Assembly: GCF_014195505.1 (NCBI RefSeq)
Contig: NZ_JACIBV010000001.1
Span: 434,001 to 498,000, forward strand
DNA length: 64,000 nucleotides
Origin: Nonomuraea dietziae
Lineage (GTDB): Bacteria; Actinomycetota; Actinomycetes; Streptosporangiales; Streptosporangiaceae
Reading direction: 5' to 3'
How positions within the stretch are numbered: position 1 is the first letter of the stretch; every line of letters begins with the position of its first letter. Shown here piece after piece: positions 16,232 through 25,346 of the stretch. Made by a program: the position numbers and the translations under genes. The notes under the pieces are model-generated. The model was not told where the DNA came from. It made no database searches and saw only the letters and a list, made by a program, of their open reading frames with translations.

Positions 16232-16942
16232 TCAGGCGGGGAGGGGGGCTTGGCCGTCCTGTTGCGGGGTTTTCACGCCTTTGACGAGCAGCCAGAAGAG
16301 CATGGTGATCTCGGCGATGGCGGCGGGGGTGACGAGGTAGGGGTTCAGGGCCGCTCCGAGGTCCGGGGCCAGGAACAGGGTGAGGGTGTCGAGGAGGTAG
16401 CCGGCGCATCCGGCGATGAGGAGGACGCCGAGGGGTCGGGGGAACAGGCGGGAGGTGTAGGTGAGGTATCCCAGTGGCAGGAGCCACAGGCCGAAGAAGA
16501 TCTGTGCGATGAGGTAGCCGTGGTGGTGGAGGTCGAACATGAGCAGCACCAGGGCGTCGGAGGTGTGGGGGTCGAGGGCGTTGGTGTAGGGGGTCTGGGT
16601 GGCGAGGAGGAGGGCGGCGAGGTGGTGGACCATGTTGAGGCAGGTGATGGCGACGGCGATGGCGACGAGGGTGACCATGGCGCGGGCGACGTTGGCGTTG
16701 ACGTGTTTGAGGAGGAGGTAGAGGGCCATGGCCACCAGGAGGAAGAAGGGGGCCTGTATCAGGTCGGCGACGAAGCCTGCGCGGACGAGGCCGGCGTGGG
16801 TGGCGGTGTTGTGCGCGGTGGTGGTGGCGTCGCCGGGGGCGTAGACGTTGGCGCGTACGTAGAGGTGGGCGAAGCCGCCGAAGAGGGCGACGATCAGGTA
16901 GAGCAGTCCGGCGGTTCTGGCGAGGCGCTGGGGTGAGCGCAT
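16232..16942 (-). CDS. DUF4386-type integral membrane protein
   Basis: A 236-residue protein with about six to seven transmembrane helices. The sequence begins RLARTAGLLYLIVALFGGFA and contains LVRAGFVADLIQAPFFLLVA and IAQIFFGLWLLPLGYLTYTS, the recurrent pattern of DUF4386 proteins. Their function is unknown. It is the first gene of the pair with the MDR oxidoreductase. Confidence 0.85.
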   Translation of the reverse strand: MRSPQRLARTAGLLYLIVALFGGFAHLYVRANVYAPGDATTTAHNTATHAGLVRAGFVADLIQAPFFLLVAMALYLLLKHVNANVARAMVTLVAIAVAITCLNMVHHLAALLLATQTPYTNALDPHTSDALVLLMFDLHHHGYLIAQIFFGLWLLPLGYLTYTSRLFPRPLGVLLIAGCAGYLLDTLTLFLAPDLGAALNPYLVTPAAIAEITMLFWLLVKGVKTPQQDGQAPLPA

Positions 16943-17012
16943 GACTCTCCGTGGTTTCGGGTACGGCCGGCGGCGAGGCGGTTTGCTCGTGCGCCGGGTG
17001 GGGGTGTGGCGG

Positions 17013-17237
17013 CTATGTCTGGGTGTCGGGGTATTGGAAGACGTCGTCGAGCGGCACCTGGAAGACCCGCGCGATCTGGAAGGCCACTTCCAGTGAGGGG
17101 GAGTAGCGGCCCTGTTCGATGGCGATGATGGTTTGGCGGGTCACGCCGATGCGTTCGGCCAGGTCGGCCTGTGTCATCTCGCCGTGGGTGAAGCGCAGGG
17201 CTCGGATGGAGTTGGTGACTTTGGTGGGCTTGGGCAC
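17013..17237 (-). CDS. small XRE-family helix-turn-helix regulator
   Basis: A 74-residue DNA-binding protein that is almost only a helix-turn-helix: VTNSIRALRFTHGEMTQADL, then RIGVTRQTIIAIEQGRYSPS and a tail with FQVPLDDVFQYPD. This is the YozG/DUF-linked type found with multi-pass membrane proteins. The GTG start lies 2 bases after the stop of the upstream membrane-protein gene, so translation is coupled. It probably regulates its own operon. Confidence 0.9.
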   Translation of the reverse strand: MPKPTKVTNSIRALRFTHGEMTQADLAERIGVTRQTIIAIEQGRYSPSLEVAFQIARVFQVPLDDVFQYPDTQT

Positions 17238-17239
17238 GG

Positions 17240-17659
17240 TCAGAGGCCTCGGCGGTACGCGACGATCTTCACGATCGACGAGGTGAGTGCGGACAGGACG
17301 AATGCCAGGTAGAGCGTGTGGGCGATCCAGAAGGGGGCGGATTCGGCCATGGTGAGGCCGAGTGGGATGAGGGCGAGGATGCTCATGACGTAGAACGCGA
17401 TGTGTTCGCCGAGCCGGTTGATCTGCTTGTCGCGTTCGTCCTTTTTGTCGGCTTCCTTGGGGGAGGCGAGCGCGGCGGCGATGGTCGTGATGATGTTGGC
17501 GGCGATGGCGGCGCCGATGGCGGCGAGCATGGGGCCCACGTAGGCGATCTGTGTGACGTCGGTGGTGGGGATCTGGCGCAGGATGAGCGCGAAGTAGATC
17601 ACGGGAACGCCGGCCGCGATCGCGGCATAGATCCATGCGCGTTTTTCTTCGAATGACAT
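17240..17659 (-). CDS. four-helix membrane protein (DUF2178-like) coupled to the XRE regulator
   Basis: A 139-residue protein with four hydrophobic helices (about residues 9-27, 40-62, 87-107 and 112-130). A charged loop, SPKEADKKDERDKQINRLGE, separates pairs two and three. D-E-R-D-K-x-I-x-R at that place is typical of DUF2178-like proteins encoded with XRE regulators. An ATG also occurs at 17677; GGAG between the two supports 17659. Function unknown. Confidence 0.8.
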   Translation of the reverse strand: MSFEEKRAWIYAAIAAGVPVIYFALILRQIPTTDVTQIAYVGPMLAAIGAAIAANIITTIAAALASPKEADKKDERDKQINRLGEHIAFYVMSILALIPLGLTMAESAPFWIAHTLYLAFVLSALTSSIVKIVAYRRGL

Positions 17660-17932
17660 GTCCGTGCCTGCTCCCATGTAAAACAAACCTGACATGGTTC
17701 AACGTAAAGCAGGGCGGACATGATGTCAACGATTCTTAACTTCTCCTGGGGGGTCGCCGCGTTGGCTGCGGAAGCGGTGTTCCCTGTTGTCCGCCCTGAC
17801 CAGGCGGTTTCCGCCGAAACGCGCGTCGCCCCGCCGACCGGAAGTGCCCGGCCGGCGAGGTGACGGTCCCTGCTCAGCCCATGTCGCGGGCTTGGCGGGC
17901 ATGCCTACGCACGTGAGCGGCGCGGTCTCGCG

Positions 17933-18361
17933 TCACTGGCCCACGTTGGCGCAGATCGCGTAGGCCTTGACGCCGTAGCTGATGGCGGACAGGTTCGTGA
18001 TCCCGATCTGCCACGCGTTGCCCGCCTCGTTGGGCCGGCTCGCGACCACATGCACGTCCCGGTCCTGGACGCGGTTTCCGGACTCGATGATGTGGCCGCC
18101 GCCGAGGACTCGCTTGCCCTCGCCGCACGACACCTCGACGACCCTCCCCAGCTGCCCCGGTGCCACGCTCGTGAGCGGTGAGACCACGCGCTCCCATCCG
18201 GAGAATCCCTTCTGGCCCTTGTCCGGCTCCGGGAAGTCGGCGGACGACCGCCCGGCGGCGTTGACGGGCGTCTGGTATGACGAGGCCACGGCGGCGGGTC
18301 CCGCGAACAGGAGCAGGCCCGTGGTGGCGGCGGTCAGCACCGGGATGACGTGCTTGTACAT
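17933..18361 (-). CDS. small secreted protein of unknown function
   Basis: A 142-residue protein with a Sec signal peptide (MYKHVIPVLTAATTGLLLFA, then GPAAVASS with a likely cut near residue 27). The mature part has two cysteines, in EVSCGEGKRVLGGGHII and AYAICANV, which may form one disulfide. I do not recognise the family by name, although the strand pattern resembles small secreted actinomycete proteins. It is isolated, with an AT-rich upstream region shared with the serine hydrolase gene. Confidence 0.75.
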   Translation of the reverse strand: MYKHVIPVLTAATTGLLLFAGPAAVASSYQTPVNAAGRSSADFPEPDKGQKGFSGWERVVSPLTSVAPGQLGRVVEVSCGEGKRVLGGGHIIESGNRVQDRDVHVVASRPNEAGNAWQIGITNLSAISYGVKAYAICANVGQ

Positions 18362-18604
18362 GCTGATGTGTCCCTCTGTGGGTGATGATCCGATCTTCCG
18401 TCGCGATAGTTACCCATAGTCACTGATCGAATACTCTATGTGTTCTAAGATCATTTATGACGGATGCGATCTTCGAGATGGCCGACGGCGTGCCTGGCCG
18501 GTGGTGCCTGGGGGGTGGCTGACAGCGTGCTGAGTGCGGTTTGTGAGTGGCGGGCTGGAGGGTGAGGTCGTCCGCGTCGCCTACAACCCCGGAGGAACGG
18601 GTCG

Positions 18605-19891
18605 ATGTCATCACATGTTTTTTCCTCGGATCGCGCCGCGCGGCCGCGTTGGCCGCGAACGGTCACGGCGTCGGCGCTGGCCTTGAGTCTGTCCGTGGCC
18701 GCGGCGCACCCGGCAGCCGCCGCGGCGACGCCGTCCGCGGCCTCGAGTGACGCCGGCGCGCAGCGCGCTCAGCTCCAGCAGTTGGCGCGCAAGCTGGTGG
18801 AGGCAGGGGCGCCCGGCGTGATCGTGCGGGTCGACGACGGCCGCGGCCGTCCGGTCGAGATCGCCGAGCAGGCCCCCTGGACCCGACGGGATCACCTGCT
18901 CAAGGTGGGGGACGAGTTCCGGATGGGGTCCAACACCAAGACCATGGTGGCCACGCTCGTGCTGCAGCTGGTCGCCGAGGGCAAGCTCTCCCTGACCGAC
19001 CCGGTGGAGAAGTGGCTGCCGGGCAAGGTGCCTGGCGGCAGGGCGATCACGTTGCGCATGCTGCTGAACCACACCAGCGGCCTGTTCGACTACACCGACG
19101 ACGCCGCGATCCGGCCCTCGATGCTCGGCAAGGACCGGCGGCGGTGGACCTCGGCGCAGCTGCTCGCCGTGGGGGTGAAGCACGATCCGCTGTTCGCGCC
19201 GGGCACGAAGTGGTCCTACAGCAACACCGGCTACGTCGCGCTCGGCGCCGTCCTGGAGCGGGTCACCGGGGCGGGCCTGGCCGATCTGGTCCGGGACCGG
19301 ATCGCCAGGCCGCTCGGCCTCAGGCACACCTACTACGCCGCGGGCTCGGCCTGGCGTGGCTCTCATGCGCACGGCTACGAACGGGATGCCGCCCACATGC
19401 CGCCGGGTGTGCCGGCCGAGTTCAGGGACCTGGCGGGCGAGCGCCGGCACGGTCACGTGGACGTCTCCGACAACGACCCGGGGTGGGGCGGGGCGGCCGG
19501 GGCGGTGGTGTCCACGACGCAGGACTGGTCCCGGTTCCACACCGCGTTGCTGTCCGGCAAGCTGCTGCCCGCCGCCCAGATGGCGCAGCTGCGCACCACG
19601 GTGCCGGTCGACTCACGCCAGCCGGACGGGCCCGGCTACGGGCTGGGCATCCAGACCGGCGCCACTCCGTGTGGCACGTTCTGGGGGCACGACGGCGGCA
19701 TGCCCGGCTACCTGACGACCAACCTCGCCGACCGCACCGGCAGCCGCACGGCGACCGTCCTGGTCTCGACGGAGTTCTGGGCCGAGTTCGAGGCCGACCC
19801 GAAGATCGCCAAGGCCGCGCAGGCGCTCCAGGCCGCCGTGACGTGCACGATGTTCGGCAAGCCCGTGCCGGCCGCGGCTCAGGCCGGTTGA
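18605..19891 (+). CDS. secreted serine hydrolase, beta-lactamase/DD-peptidase family (class C fold)
   Basis: A 428-residue exported enzyme. The N-terminus has Arg-rich residues and a hydrophobic signal (TASALALSLSVAAAHPAAAA). The catalytic Ser-x-x-Lys is S109-N-T-K112. The second motif is Y205-S-N207 in WSYSNTGYVALG, and the third is H-D-G in FWGHDGGMPGY. Members are D-alanyl-D-alanine carboxypeptidases, esterases or peptidases. GGAGGAA precedes the ATG. The 3' end overlaps the convergent SARP regulator by 13 bases. Confidence 0.93.
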   Translation: MSSHVFSSDRAARPRWPRTVTASALALSLSVAAAHPAAAAATPSAASSDAGAQRAQLQQLARKLVEAGAPGVIVRVDDGRGRPVEIAEQAPWTRRDHLLKVGDEFRMGSNTKTMVATLVLQLVAEGKLSLTDPVEKWLPGKVPGGRAITLRMLLNHTSGLFDYTDDAAIRPSMLGKDRRRWTSAQLLAVGVKHDPLFAPGTKWSYSNTGYVALGAVLERVTGAGLADLVRDRIARPLGLRHTYYAAGSAWRGSHAHGYERDAAHMPPGVPAEFRDLAGERRHGHVDVSDNDPGWGGAAGAVVSTTQDWSRFHTALLSGKLLPAAQMAQLRTTVPVDSRQPDGPGYGLGIQTGATPCGTFWGHDGGMPGYLTTNLADRTGSRTATVLVSTEFWAEFEADPKIAKAAQALQAAVTCTMFGKPVPAAAQAG

Positions 19892-22800
19892 CCGGCGCGC
19901 TCGGCCGCGGGTGCGGTGATGATCGCGGACACCAGGTGTTCGGCTTCGGCCCGCGACATCGCCGCGCCCGCGGCGTGCGCGGCGGCGAACCCTGCGGCGC
20001 CCAGGGCGGCGGTGGCCCCCTGTGTGGTCATCCGCACGTCGACGTCGTCGAGGTCGTTGCGGCCCCGCAGCGCGGTGGCGGCCCCGAGCAGCCGTCCCGC
20101 CCGCTGCGGCCGATCGCGGTACAGTTCGATCGCGGCGGCCACGACCGCGATCGAGGCCGCGACCGGCGTCTGCCAGGTCAGCGTCAGGTGCACCGCCGGG
20201 TGGTCGAGCCTGCGTGCCGCCTCCTCCGGGAGACCCTGCGCGAGGTCCACCTGGGCGAGCACGCCCAGCAGCAACGCGGCCAGGTGCGGGGTCGACCGGC
20301 CGGGTGGCGCCTCGGCCAGGCCGGCCCTGGCGTGTTCGCGGGCCGCTTCCGGCCGGCCGGCGCGCCACTCCAGTCGGGCCAGGCCCAGGCACACCTGAGC
20401 CCGCGACTCCGCCGAGCCGGCCTGCGCGACCTGGTCGAGCAGGTCGGTCAGCTGCCGCCGCCCGCCGTCCACGTCGCCTGACTGGGCCCGGTGCAGTGCG
20501 GCCGCCACCTCGCTCTCCATCGTGTGCTCGGGCATGCCGAGTTCCTGGAAGTACCGGCTGGCCCGCTCGGCCAGTCCCGCCGCACCGGCCGGGTCGCCGG
20601 CCCGCTGCAACGCCGCGTTCAGGGTGCTCAGCGTGATGCCCAGGCCCCACCGCTCGCCGACTTCCTCGAAGCCGGTCAGCGCGCGCGACAGCACGTGCGT
20701 CGCCTCGGCGGCGCGCCCGGTGTTCATGGCCAGCACGCCTCGGACCAGCAGCGTCAACGACCGGTTCCACGGATCGGTCCGCTCGTCAGGGGAGGCGGGC
20801 ACGTCCGGTGCGGCTCGATCCGCCGAGCCCACGGCGAGTGCCAGCCGGGCCATCTCCACGATGGGGTGGGTGCCGGGGGCGACGTGCTCCAACGCCTTGC
20901 CGATCCGGTCGAAGGCCGCCTCGGCCTCGTCCGGCCGGCTGATGGTCTCGACGGTGGCGAGCGCGTGCGCGGCGACCACGAGCGCGCGGGCGCGCGGGTC
21001 GGTCGAGCCGCGCGCCTGGATCATCCGGCCGAGCAGGTCCAGCGACTCCGGCGGGTTGTCGCGCAGGAACCAGAACCAGCACAGCGCGACGCCGTACCTG
21101 ACCGCCAGGTCGGCGTCGCCGGACTCGACCGCCCAGCGGATCGCCGCCGACAGGTTGTCCCGTTCCGCGGACAGGCGGACCAGCCAGCGCAGCTGGTCGG
21201 AGGTGCGCAGGTGCGGGTCCGCGCTCTCGGCCAGCTGAAGGAAGAATTCGGCGTGCCTGCCACGGGCGTCGTCGGTCTCGTCACGCCGGGCCAGTCGTTC
21301 GAGGCCGTACTCCCGGATGGTCTCCAGCATGCGGTAGCGCGGCTCGACCGGGTCGGCAGTCTCCACCGGGTGCAGCAGGGACTTGTCGACCAACGCCGTC
21401 AGCAGCTGTCGGACCTCGCCCGACCTGCCGATCGCCTCCGCCGCGTCCTCGGTGAAGGCGCCGGGCACGACCGACAGCCGTTCCAGCAGCGCTCGCTCGT
21501 CGGTGTCGAGCAGGTCCCAGCTCCAGGCCACCGCGGCGCTCAGGGTGCGGTGGCGCGGCAGTGCGGTGCGGCTGCCCCCGGTGAGCAGCCTGAAGCGATC
21601 GTCCAGCCGTGCCGCGACCGCCTCGACCGGCAGGGCGCGCACCTGTGCCGCGGCGAGCTCGATCGCCAGCGGCAGGCCGTCCAGGCGGCGGCAGATCTCG
21701 ATCGCCGCCGTCAGCGCGCTGCCTTCGGCGGTGAAGCCCGGCCGCACCGCGGCGGCCCGGTCGTGGAACAGCCGGACCGCGGCGCAGGCGCGGGCCCGCT
21801 CGAGCGTCGCTCCCGGTTCGGGCAGCTTCAGCGGGAGCACCGGGTGCAGGCTCTCGCCGTCGATGTGCAGGGGTTCGCGGCTGGTGGCCAGCACCCGCAG
21901 CCTCGGGCATCGGCCGAGCAGGGTTCCTGCGAGCCTCGCGGCGGTCTCGATCACGTGCTCGCAGTTGTCCAGCACCAGTACCAGGTCGTCGTCGGCGAGC
22001 GTGTCGACCAGGTGGTCCAGGACCGTCTCGGCTGTGACGGGCCGCGGCGGCGGGCCCTCTTCGCGCACCCGCAGCAGCTCGAGCACCACGCGGGGCACGT
22101 CGTCGGCGCCGACCGGGGCCAGCGGGACGAACCACACCCCGCCGGACGGCGTGAGCTGTCGGCCGATGGTGTTGGCCAGCCGGGTCTTGCCCGCTCCTCC
22201 GGGGCCGACCAGGGTGACCAGCCGTCCTCGGCCGAGCAGGTCGGCCACGCGGCGGACGTCGTCGTCGCGGCCCACGAAGGTGGTGAGCGGGACGTCGAGG
22301 TTGCCGTGCGATCGGCGGGAGCGGGGCGGCTGGCCGCGCAACACCGCCAGGTGGGCCTCCTGCAGCTGCGGTCCTGGATCGCCGCCGAAACTGTCGGCCA
22401 GCAGGTCGCGGATCCGCTGGTAGGCGGCCAGCGCCTCGGCGCCGCGGCCGTTCAGCGCCAGGGCTCGGATCAGCTGGGCGGCCAGCCGCTCCCGCAACGG
22501 GTGCGCGGCGGTCAGCGCTTCGAGCTCGGGGAGCAGGTCGAGGTCGGCGCCCAGCGCGAGCTCGGCCTCGATGCGGTCCTCCAGGGCGGCCAGCCTGGCC
22601 CGCTCGAGCCGTTCGGCCTCGGCGGCGGCGAACGGTGCCTCGCGCACGTCGGCCAGGGCGGGGCCGCGCCACAGGCTCAGGGCCTCGCGCAAGGTGGCGG
22701 CAGCCTCGGCGGGTCGCGACTGCGCGTGCGAGCGCCGGCCCGCGCGGGCCAGGCGCTCGAAGCGGACGGCGTCGACCGCGTCCGGCTCGACGGCCAGCCG

Positions 22801-23097
22801 GTACCCGGCAGGGCCCGAGGTGAGCAGCCCCGGGTCGCCCAGGAGGCGCCGCAGCCGGGACACCAGCGACTGCAGCGCGTGCAGGCGGTCGGCGGGTGCC
22901 GCCTCCTCCCACAGCGCCTCGGCCAGGGTCTCGGGCCGGACGGCACGCCCGGCCTCCAGCGCCAGCCGGGCCAGCAACGCGCGCAGTCGCGCGCCCCCGA
23001 CCGGCGTCGGGCCGGTGGCGGTGTCCAGCAGCAGGGGGCCCAGGACGCCGACGCGCATCCCTCCGCTGTCGCCGGACGCCTCGATCGCATCTGCCAT
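19879..23097 (-). CDS. AfsR/SARP-family regulator with NB-ARC ATPase and TPR domains
   Basis: A 1072-residue regulator. The N-terminal OmpR-like winged helix (residues 15-95: VGGARLRALLARLALEAGRA, then LHALQSLVSRLRRLLGDPG) is followed by the bacterial transcriptional activation domain (about 100-245). An NB-ARC ATPase follows with Walker A VTLVGPGGAGKTRLA and Walker B DDDLVLVLDNCEHVIE. The rest, from about 610, is TPR-like helices. Family members activate secondary-metabolite or stress genes. Only 42 bases separate it from the response regulator upstream, so the kinase, response regulator and SARP are probably one operon. No biosynthetic cluster is in the window. Confidence 0.93.
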   Translation of the reverse strand: MADAIEASGDSGGMRVGVLGPLLLDTATGPTPVGGARLRALLARLALEAGRAVRPETLAEALWEEAAPADRLHALQSLVSRLRRLLGDPGLLTSGPAGYRLAVEPDAVDAVRFERLARAGRRSHAQSRPAEAAATLREALSLWRGPALADVREAPFAAAEAERLERARLAALEDRIEAELALGADLDLLPELEALTAAHPLRERLAAQLIRALALNGRGAEALAAYQRIRDLLADSFGGDPGPQLQEAHLAVLRGQPPRSRRSHGNLDVPLTTFVGRDDDVRRVADLLGRGRLVTLVGPGGAGKTRLANTIGRQLTPSGGVWFVPLAPVGADDVPRVVLELLRVREEGPPPRPVTAETVLDHLVDTLADDDLVLVLDNCEHVIETAARLAGTLLGRCPRLRVLATSREPLHIDGESLHPVLPLKLPEPGATLERARACAAVRLFHDRAAAVRPGFTAEGSALTAAIEICRRLDGLPLAIELAAAQVRALPVEAVAARLDDRFRLLTGGSRTALPRHRTLSAAVAWSWDLLDTDERALLERLSVVPGAFTEDAAEAIGRSGEVRQLLTALVDKSLLHPVETADPVEPRYRMLETIREYGLERLARRDETDDARGRHAEFFLQLAESADPHLRTSDQLRWLVRLSAERDNLSAAIRWAVESGDADLAVRYGVALCWFWFLRDNPPESLDLLGRMIQARGSTDPRARALVVAAHALATVETISRPDEAEAAFDRIGKALEHVAPGTHPIVEMARLALAVGSADRAAPDVPASPDERTDPWNRSLTLLVRGVLAMNTGRAAEATHVLSRALTGFEEVGERWGLGITLSTLNAALQRAGDPAGAAGLAERASRYFQELGMPEHTMESEVAAALHRAQSGDVDGGRRQLTDLLDQVAQAGSAESRAQVCLGLARLEWRAGRPEAAREHARAGLAEAPPGRSTPHLAALLLGVLAQVDLAQGLPEEAARRLDHPAVHLTLTWQTPVAASIAVVAAAIELYRDRPQRAGRLLGAATALRGRNDLDDVDVRMTTQGATAALGAAGFAAAHAAGAAMSRAEAEHLVSAIITAPAAERAGQPA

Positions 23098-23139
23098 GGC
23101 CAGCAGTGTGCCAGCTGGGGAAGGCAGCGCCGGTCCTCG

Positions 23140-23865
23140 CTATCGGGTGTGCCCGTCGCTGGGCGGGTCGCCGGCTGCCGCGCGGGCGGTGACCAGGCCC
23201 GATTCGTAGGCCACGATGACCGCCTGGGCGCGGTCGCGGACGGAGAGCTTGTCGAAGATGCTGGTGATGTAGTTCTTGACGGTGGACAGGCTGATGTCGA
23301 GGACGCGGGAGATCTCGGTGTTGTCGAGGCCGGTGGCCATCAGACGCCACACCTCGACCTCGCGGGGCGTGAGGTCGTCCAGGCCGGTGGGGGTCGGACG
23401 GGTAGCGTGGGGGGCCCGTACGTAGGTGGAGATCAGCCGGGTGAGCAGGCGCGGCGCGACGGCGGCATCGCCGGCGTGGACGGTGCGGATCGCGGCGCTG
23501 AGGTCCTCAGGGGAGCTGTCCTTGGGCAGGAACCCGTAGGCTCCCGCGCGCAGGGCGCCCACGAGGTAGTCGTCCATGTCGAAGGTGCTGAGGGCCAGGA
23601 CCCGGCAGCCGGGCAGGGTGGCGGCGAGCTGCCTGGTCGCGCCGACCCCGTCGAGGACGGGCATCCGGATGTCCATCACCACGACGTCGGGGCGCAGCTG
23701 GTGGGCGAGGGTGACGGCCTGCGCGCCGTTCTCGGCCTCTCCCACCACCTCGAAGGACGGGTTGGGGGAGAGGATCAGCGACAGGCCTCGCCGGACCAGC
23801 AGCTGGTCGTCCACGATCAGCACCTTGATCGGCGGCGTCGGCGGCGTCGGCCCGGTCCCGGTCAT
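23140..23865 (-). CDS. NarL/LuxR-type response regulator
   Basis: A 241-residue protein. The receiver domain has acidic residues D19-D20 (VLIVDDQLLVRRGL), phospho-acceptor D65 (VVVMDIRMPVLDG) and a conserved lysine in GFLPKDSSPED. The C-terminal LuxR helix-turn-helix begins DDLTPREVEVWRLMATGLDN. Its ATG overlaps the histidine kinase stop by 4 bases, so it is the cognate regulator. It may act on the adjacent MmpL transporter and SARP genes. Confidence 0.95.
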   Translation of the reverse strand: MTGTGPTPPTPPIKVLIVDDQLLVRRGLSLILSPNPSFEVVGEAENGAQAVTLAHQLRPDVVVMDIRMPVLDGVGATRQLAATLPGCRVLALSTFDMDDYLVGALRAGAYGFLPKDSSPEDLSAAIRTVHAGDAAVAPRLLTRLISTYVRAPHATRPTPTGLDDLTPREVEVWRLMATGLDNTEISRVLDISLSTVKNYITSIFDKLSVRDRAQAVIVAYESGLVTARAAAGDPPSDGHTR

Positions 23866-25088
23866 CGGCGTGCCTCCTCGTGCTGGACGGCCGCCTCGGC
23901 CGCCTCGTCGGTGGTCAGCGGCAGGTCGGCCACCACGGCGAACCCCCCGTCGGCCTGCGGGCCGGCGGTGAGGGTGCCGCCGTGCAGGGCGACGCGTTCG
24001 CGCATGCCGATCAGGCCGTATCCGCCGGAGCCCACCGTCGTCGCCCCCTCCTGCGGCGGTGTGCCCCCGCCGTCGTCTCGCACCTCGACGGTGACCCGAT
24101 CCTGACGGTAGGTCAGCTGGACGGACGCGCGGGCGGGTCCCGCGTGCTTGCGGGCGTTGGTGAGGGCCTCCTGGGCGATCCTGAACACGGTGAGGCCGAT
24201 GGTCGGCGGCAACGGGCGCTGCGGCCCGCAGACGCCGAAGTCGGTCGGCAGGCCGGCGAGGCGGGACTCGGCCACCAGGAGGCCGAGGTCGTCTGCGCCC
24301 GGTTGGGGCTGCGACGGCGCGCTCTCCGGTTCGTCGCCGTCCCGTAGCACGTCCAGAAGCTGGCGCATCTCGCGCAGCGCGAGCCGCCCTGAGGATTCCA
24401 GGGTGAGCAGGGCGTCCAGGACCACCTCCGGTTCGGCGATGTTGGCCCGGGCTCCGCCGGCCATCATCTGCATGGTGGTGATGTGGTGGGCCACGATGTC
24501 GTGCAGCTCCCGTGCGATGCGGCGGCGTTCGTCGGCCACCGCGCGGTCGGCAAGGAGTCTGCGGTTGGCCGCCACCTCCCGCTGCCAGCGGTTGACCGCC
24601 ATGGCGGTGCCGACGACGATCAGGGTGGTGAGGGGCGAGGTGACGGCCTCCTGCCAGGGCGGAACGCGGCCGTCGCTCTGGCTCAGCAGCGTCAGCGATA
24701 CCGTCGCGGCGGCCGCGAGCGCCGTGACCCGGCCGGGGCAGGCCCTGGCGACGGAGTACAGGGCGACCACCAGGACGGCGCCGAAGTGCCTGGGCAGTGG
24801 CACGGTCAGGGTGGCCGTCGCATCGAGTACCAGGACGGCGGTGAGCGCCGCCACCGGGTGGCGGCGCCGGGCGAGCAGCGGCAGGGCCGCCAGCGCGACG
24901 AAGAGGAACCCGGCCACGCTCACGGCGTGATGGCCGTCGGGGGCGTTGAAGAAGACGTAGCTGAGCAGGTTCATCACGCAGGCCCCGCCGGTCACGAGCG
25001 CGTCGTTACGGGTCCACGGCGGCTCGGCGCTGTCGATGTGCGGCAGCTCCCGGGCCTCGCCAGGCCGCGCGTGTCGGCTCCTGCGCAT
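23862..25088 (-). CDS. sensor histidine kinase (HisKA_3 type)
   Basis: A 408-residue membrane kinase with about five N-terminal hydrophobic helices (residues 30-165). The dimerisation/phospho-acceptor helix carries H196 in RRRIARELHDIVAHHITTMQ. The ATP-binding domain has the N-box FRIAQEALTNARKHA and G-box GSGGYGLIGMRERV. This is the DesK/NarX-type layout that pairs with LuxR regulators. The signal is not evident: there is no periplasmic domain of size. It is divergent from the MmpL transporter across 258 bases. Confidence 0.94.
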   Translation of the reverse strand: MRRSRHARPGEARELPHIDSAEPPWTRNDALVTGGACVMNLLSYVFFNAPDGHHAVSVAGFLFVALAALPLLARRRHPVAALTAVLVLDATATLTVPLPRHFGAVLVVALYSVARACPGRVTALAAAATVSLTLLSQSDGRVPPWQEAVTSPLTTLIVVGTAMAVNRWQREVAANRRLLADRAVADERRRIARELHDIVAHHITTMQMMAGGARANIAEPEVVLDALLTLESSGRLALREMRQLLDVLRDGDEPESAPSQPQPGADDLGLLVAESRLAGLPTDFGVCGPQRPLPPTIGLTVFRIAQEALTNARKHAGPARASVQLTYRQDRVTVEVRDDGGGTPPQEGATTVGSGGYGLIGMRERVALHGGTLTAGPQADGGFAVVADLPLTTDEAAEAAVQHEEARR

Positions 25089-25346
25089 GTCTGTTCCCCC
25101 TGTATCCGGCCTCCCGGCCCCCGGAACAGGGTCGCACAGCAGCCGCGGTGCAATGGCCGGCGACGGTGGTTGACCGACCAGGAGACCAGGACCAGGGGCC
25201 TGGTCGCCGGCCGGGGGAAGGCCCCAGGGCCCCGGTCCGGATCATCCGCTACCAGGAGGCTTGCCGCCTTTCGCCCTGATGGTCTGGATACCGGCCGGGA
25301 GCCCCCGGCAGACATCCGCCTGCAAGTCCGTCCGCCGGAGGACAAC

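Noticed and set aside
20491..24105. Open frame of about 1200 codons on the plus strand
   Set aside because: It lies antisense to the SARP, response regulator and kinase genes. It has Gln/Gly/Arg-biased composition, no domain and no ribosome site; it is a codon-bias shadow of GC-rich genes.
19879..25088. Secondary-metabolite cluster suggested by the SARP regulator
   Set aside because: No polyketide, peptide synthetase, terpene or tailoring gene set is adjacent; the neighbours are a two-component system and a transporter.
24483..25346. N-terminal extension of the MmpL frame by 288 codons
   Set aside because: The extension is antisense to the kinase, low-complexity, and GGAGG supports the GTG at 25347.
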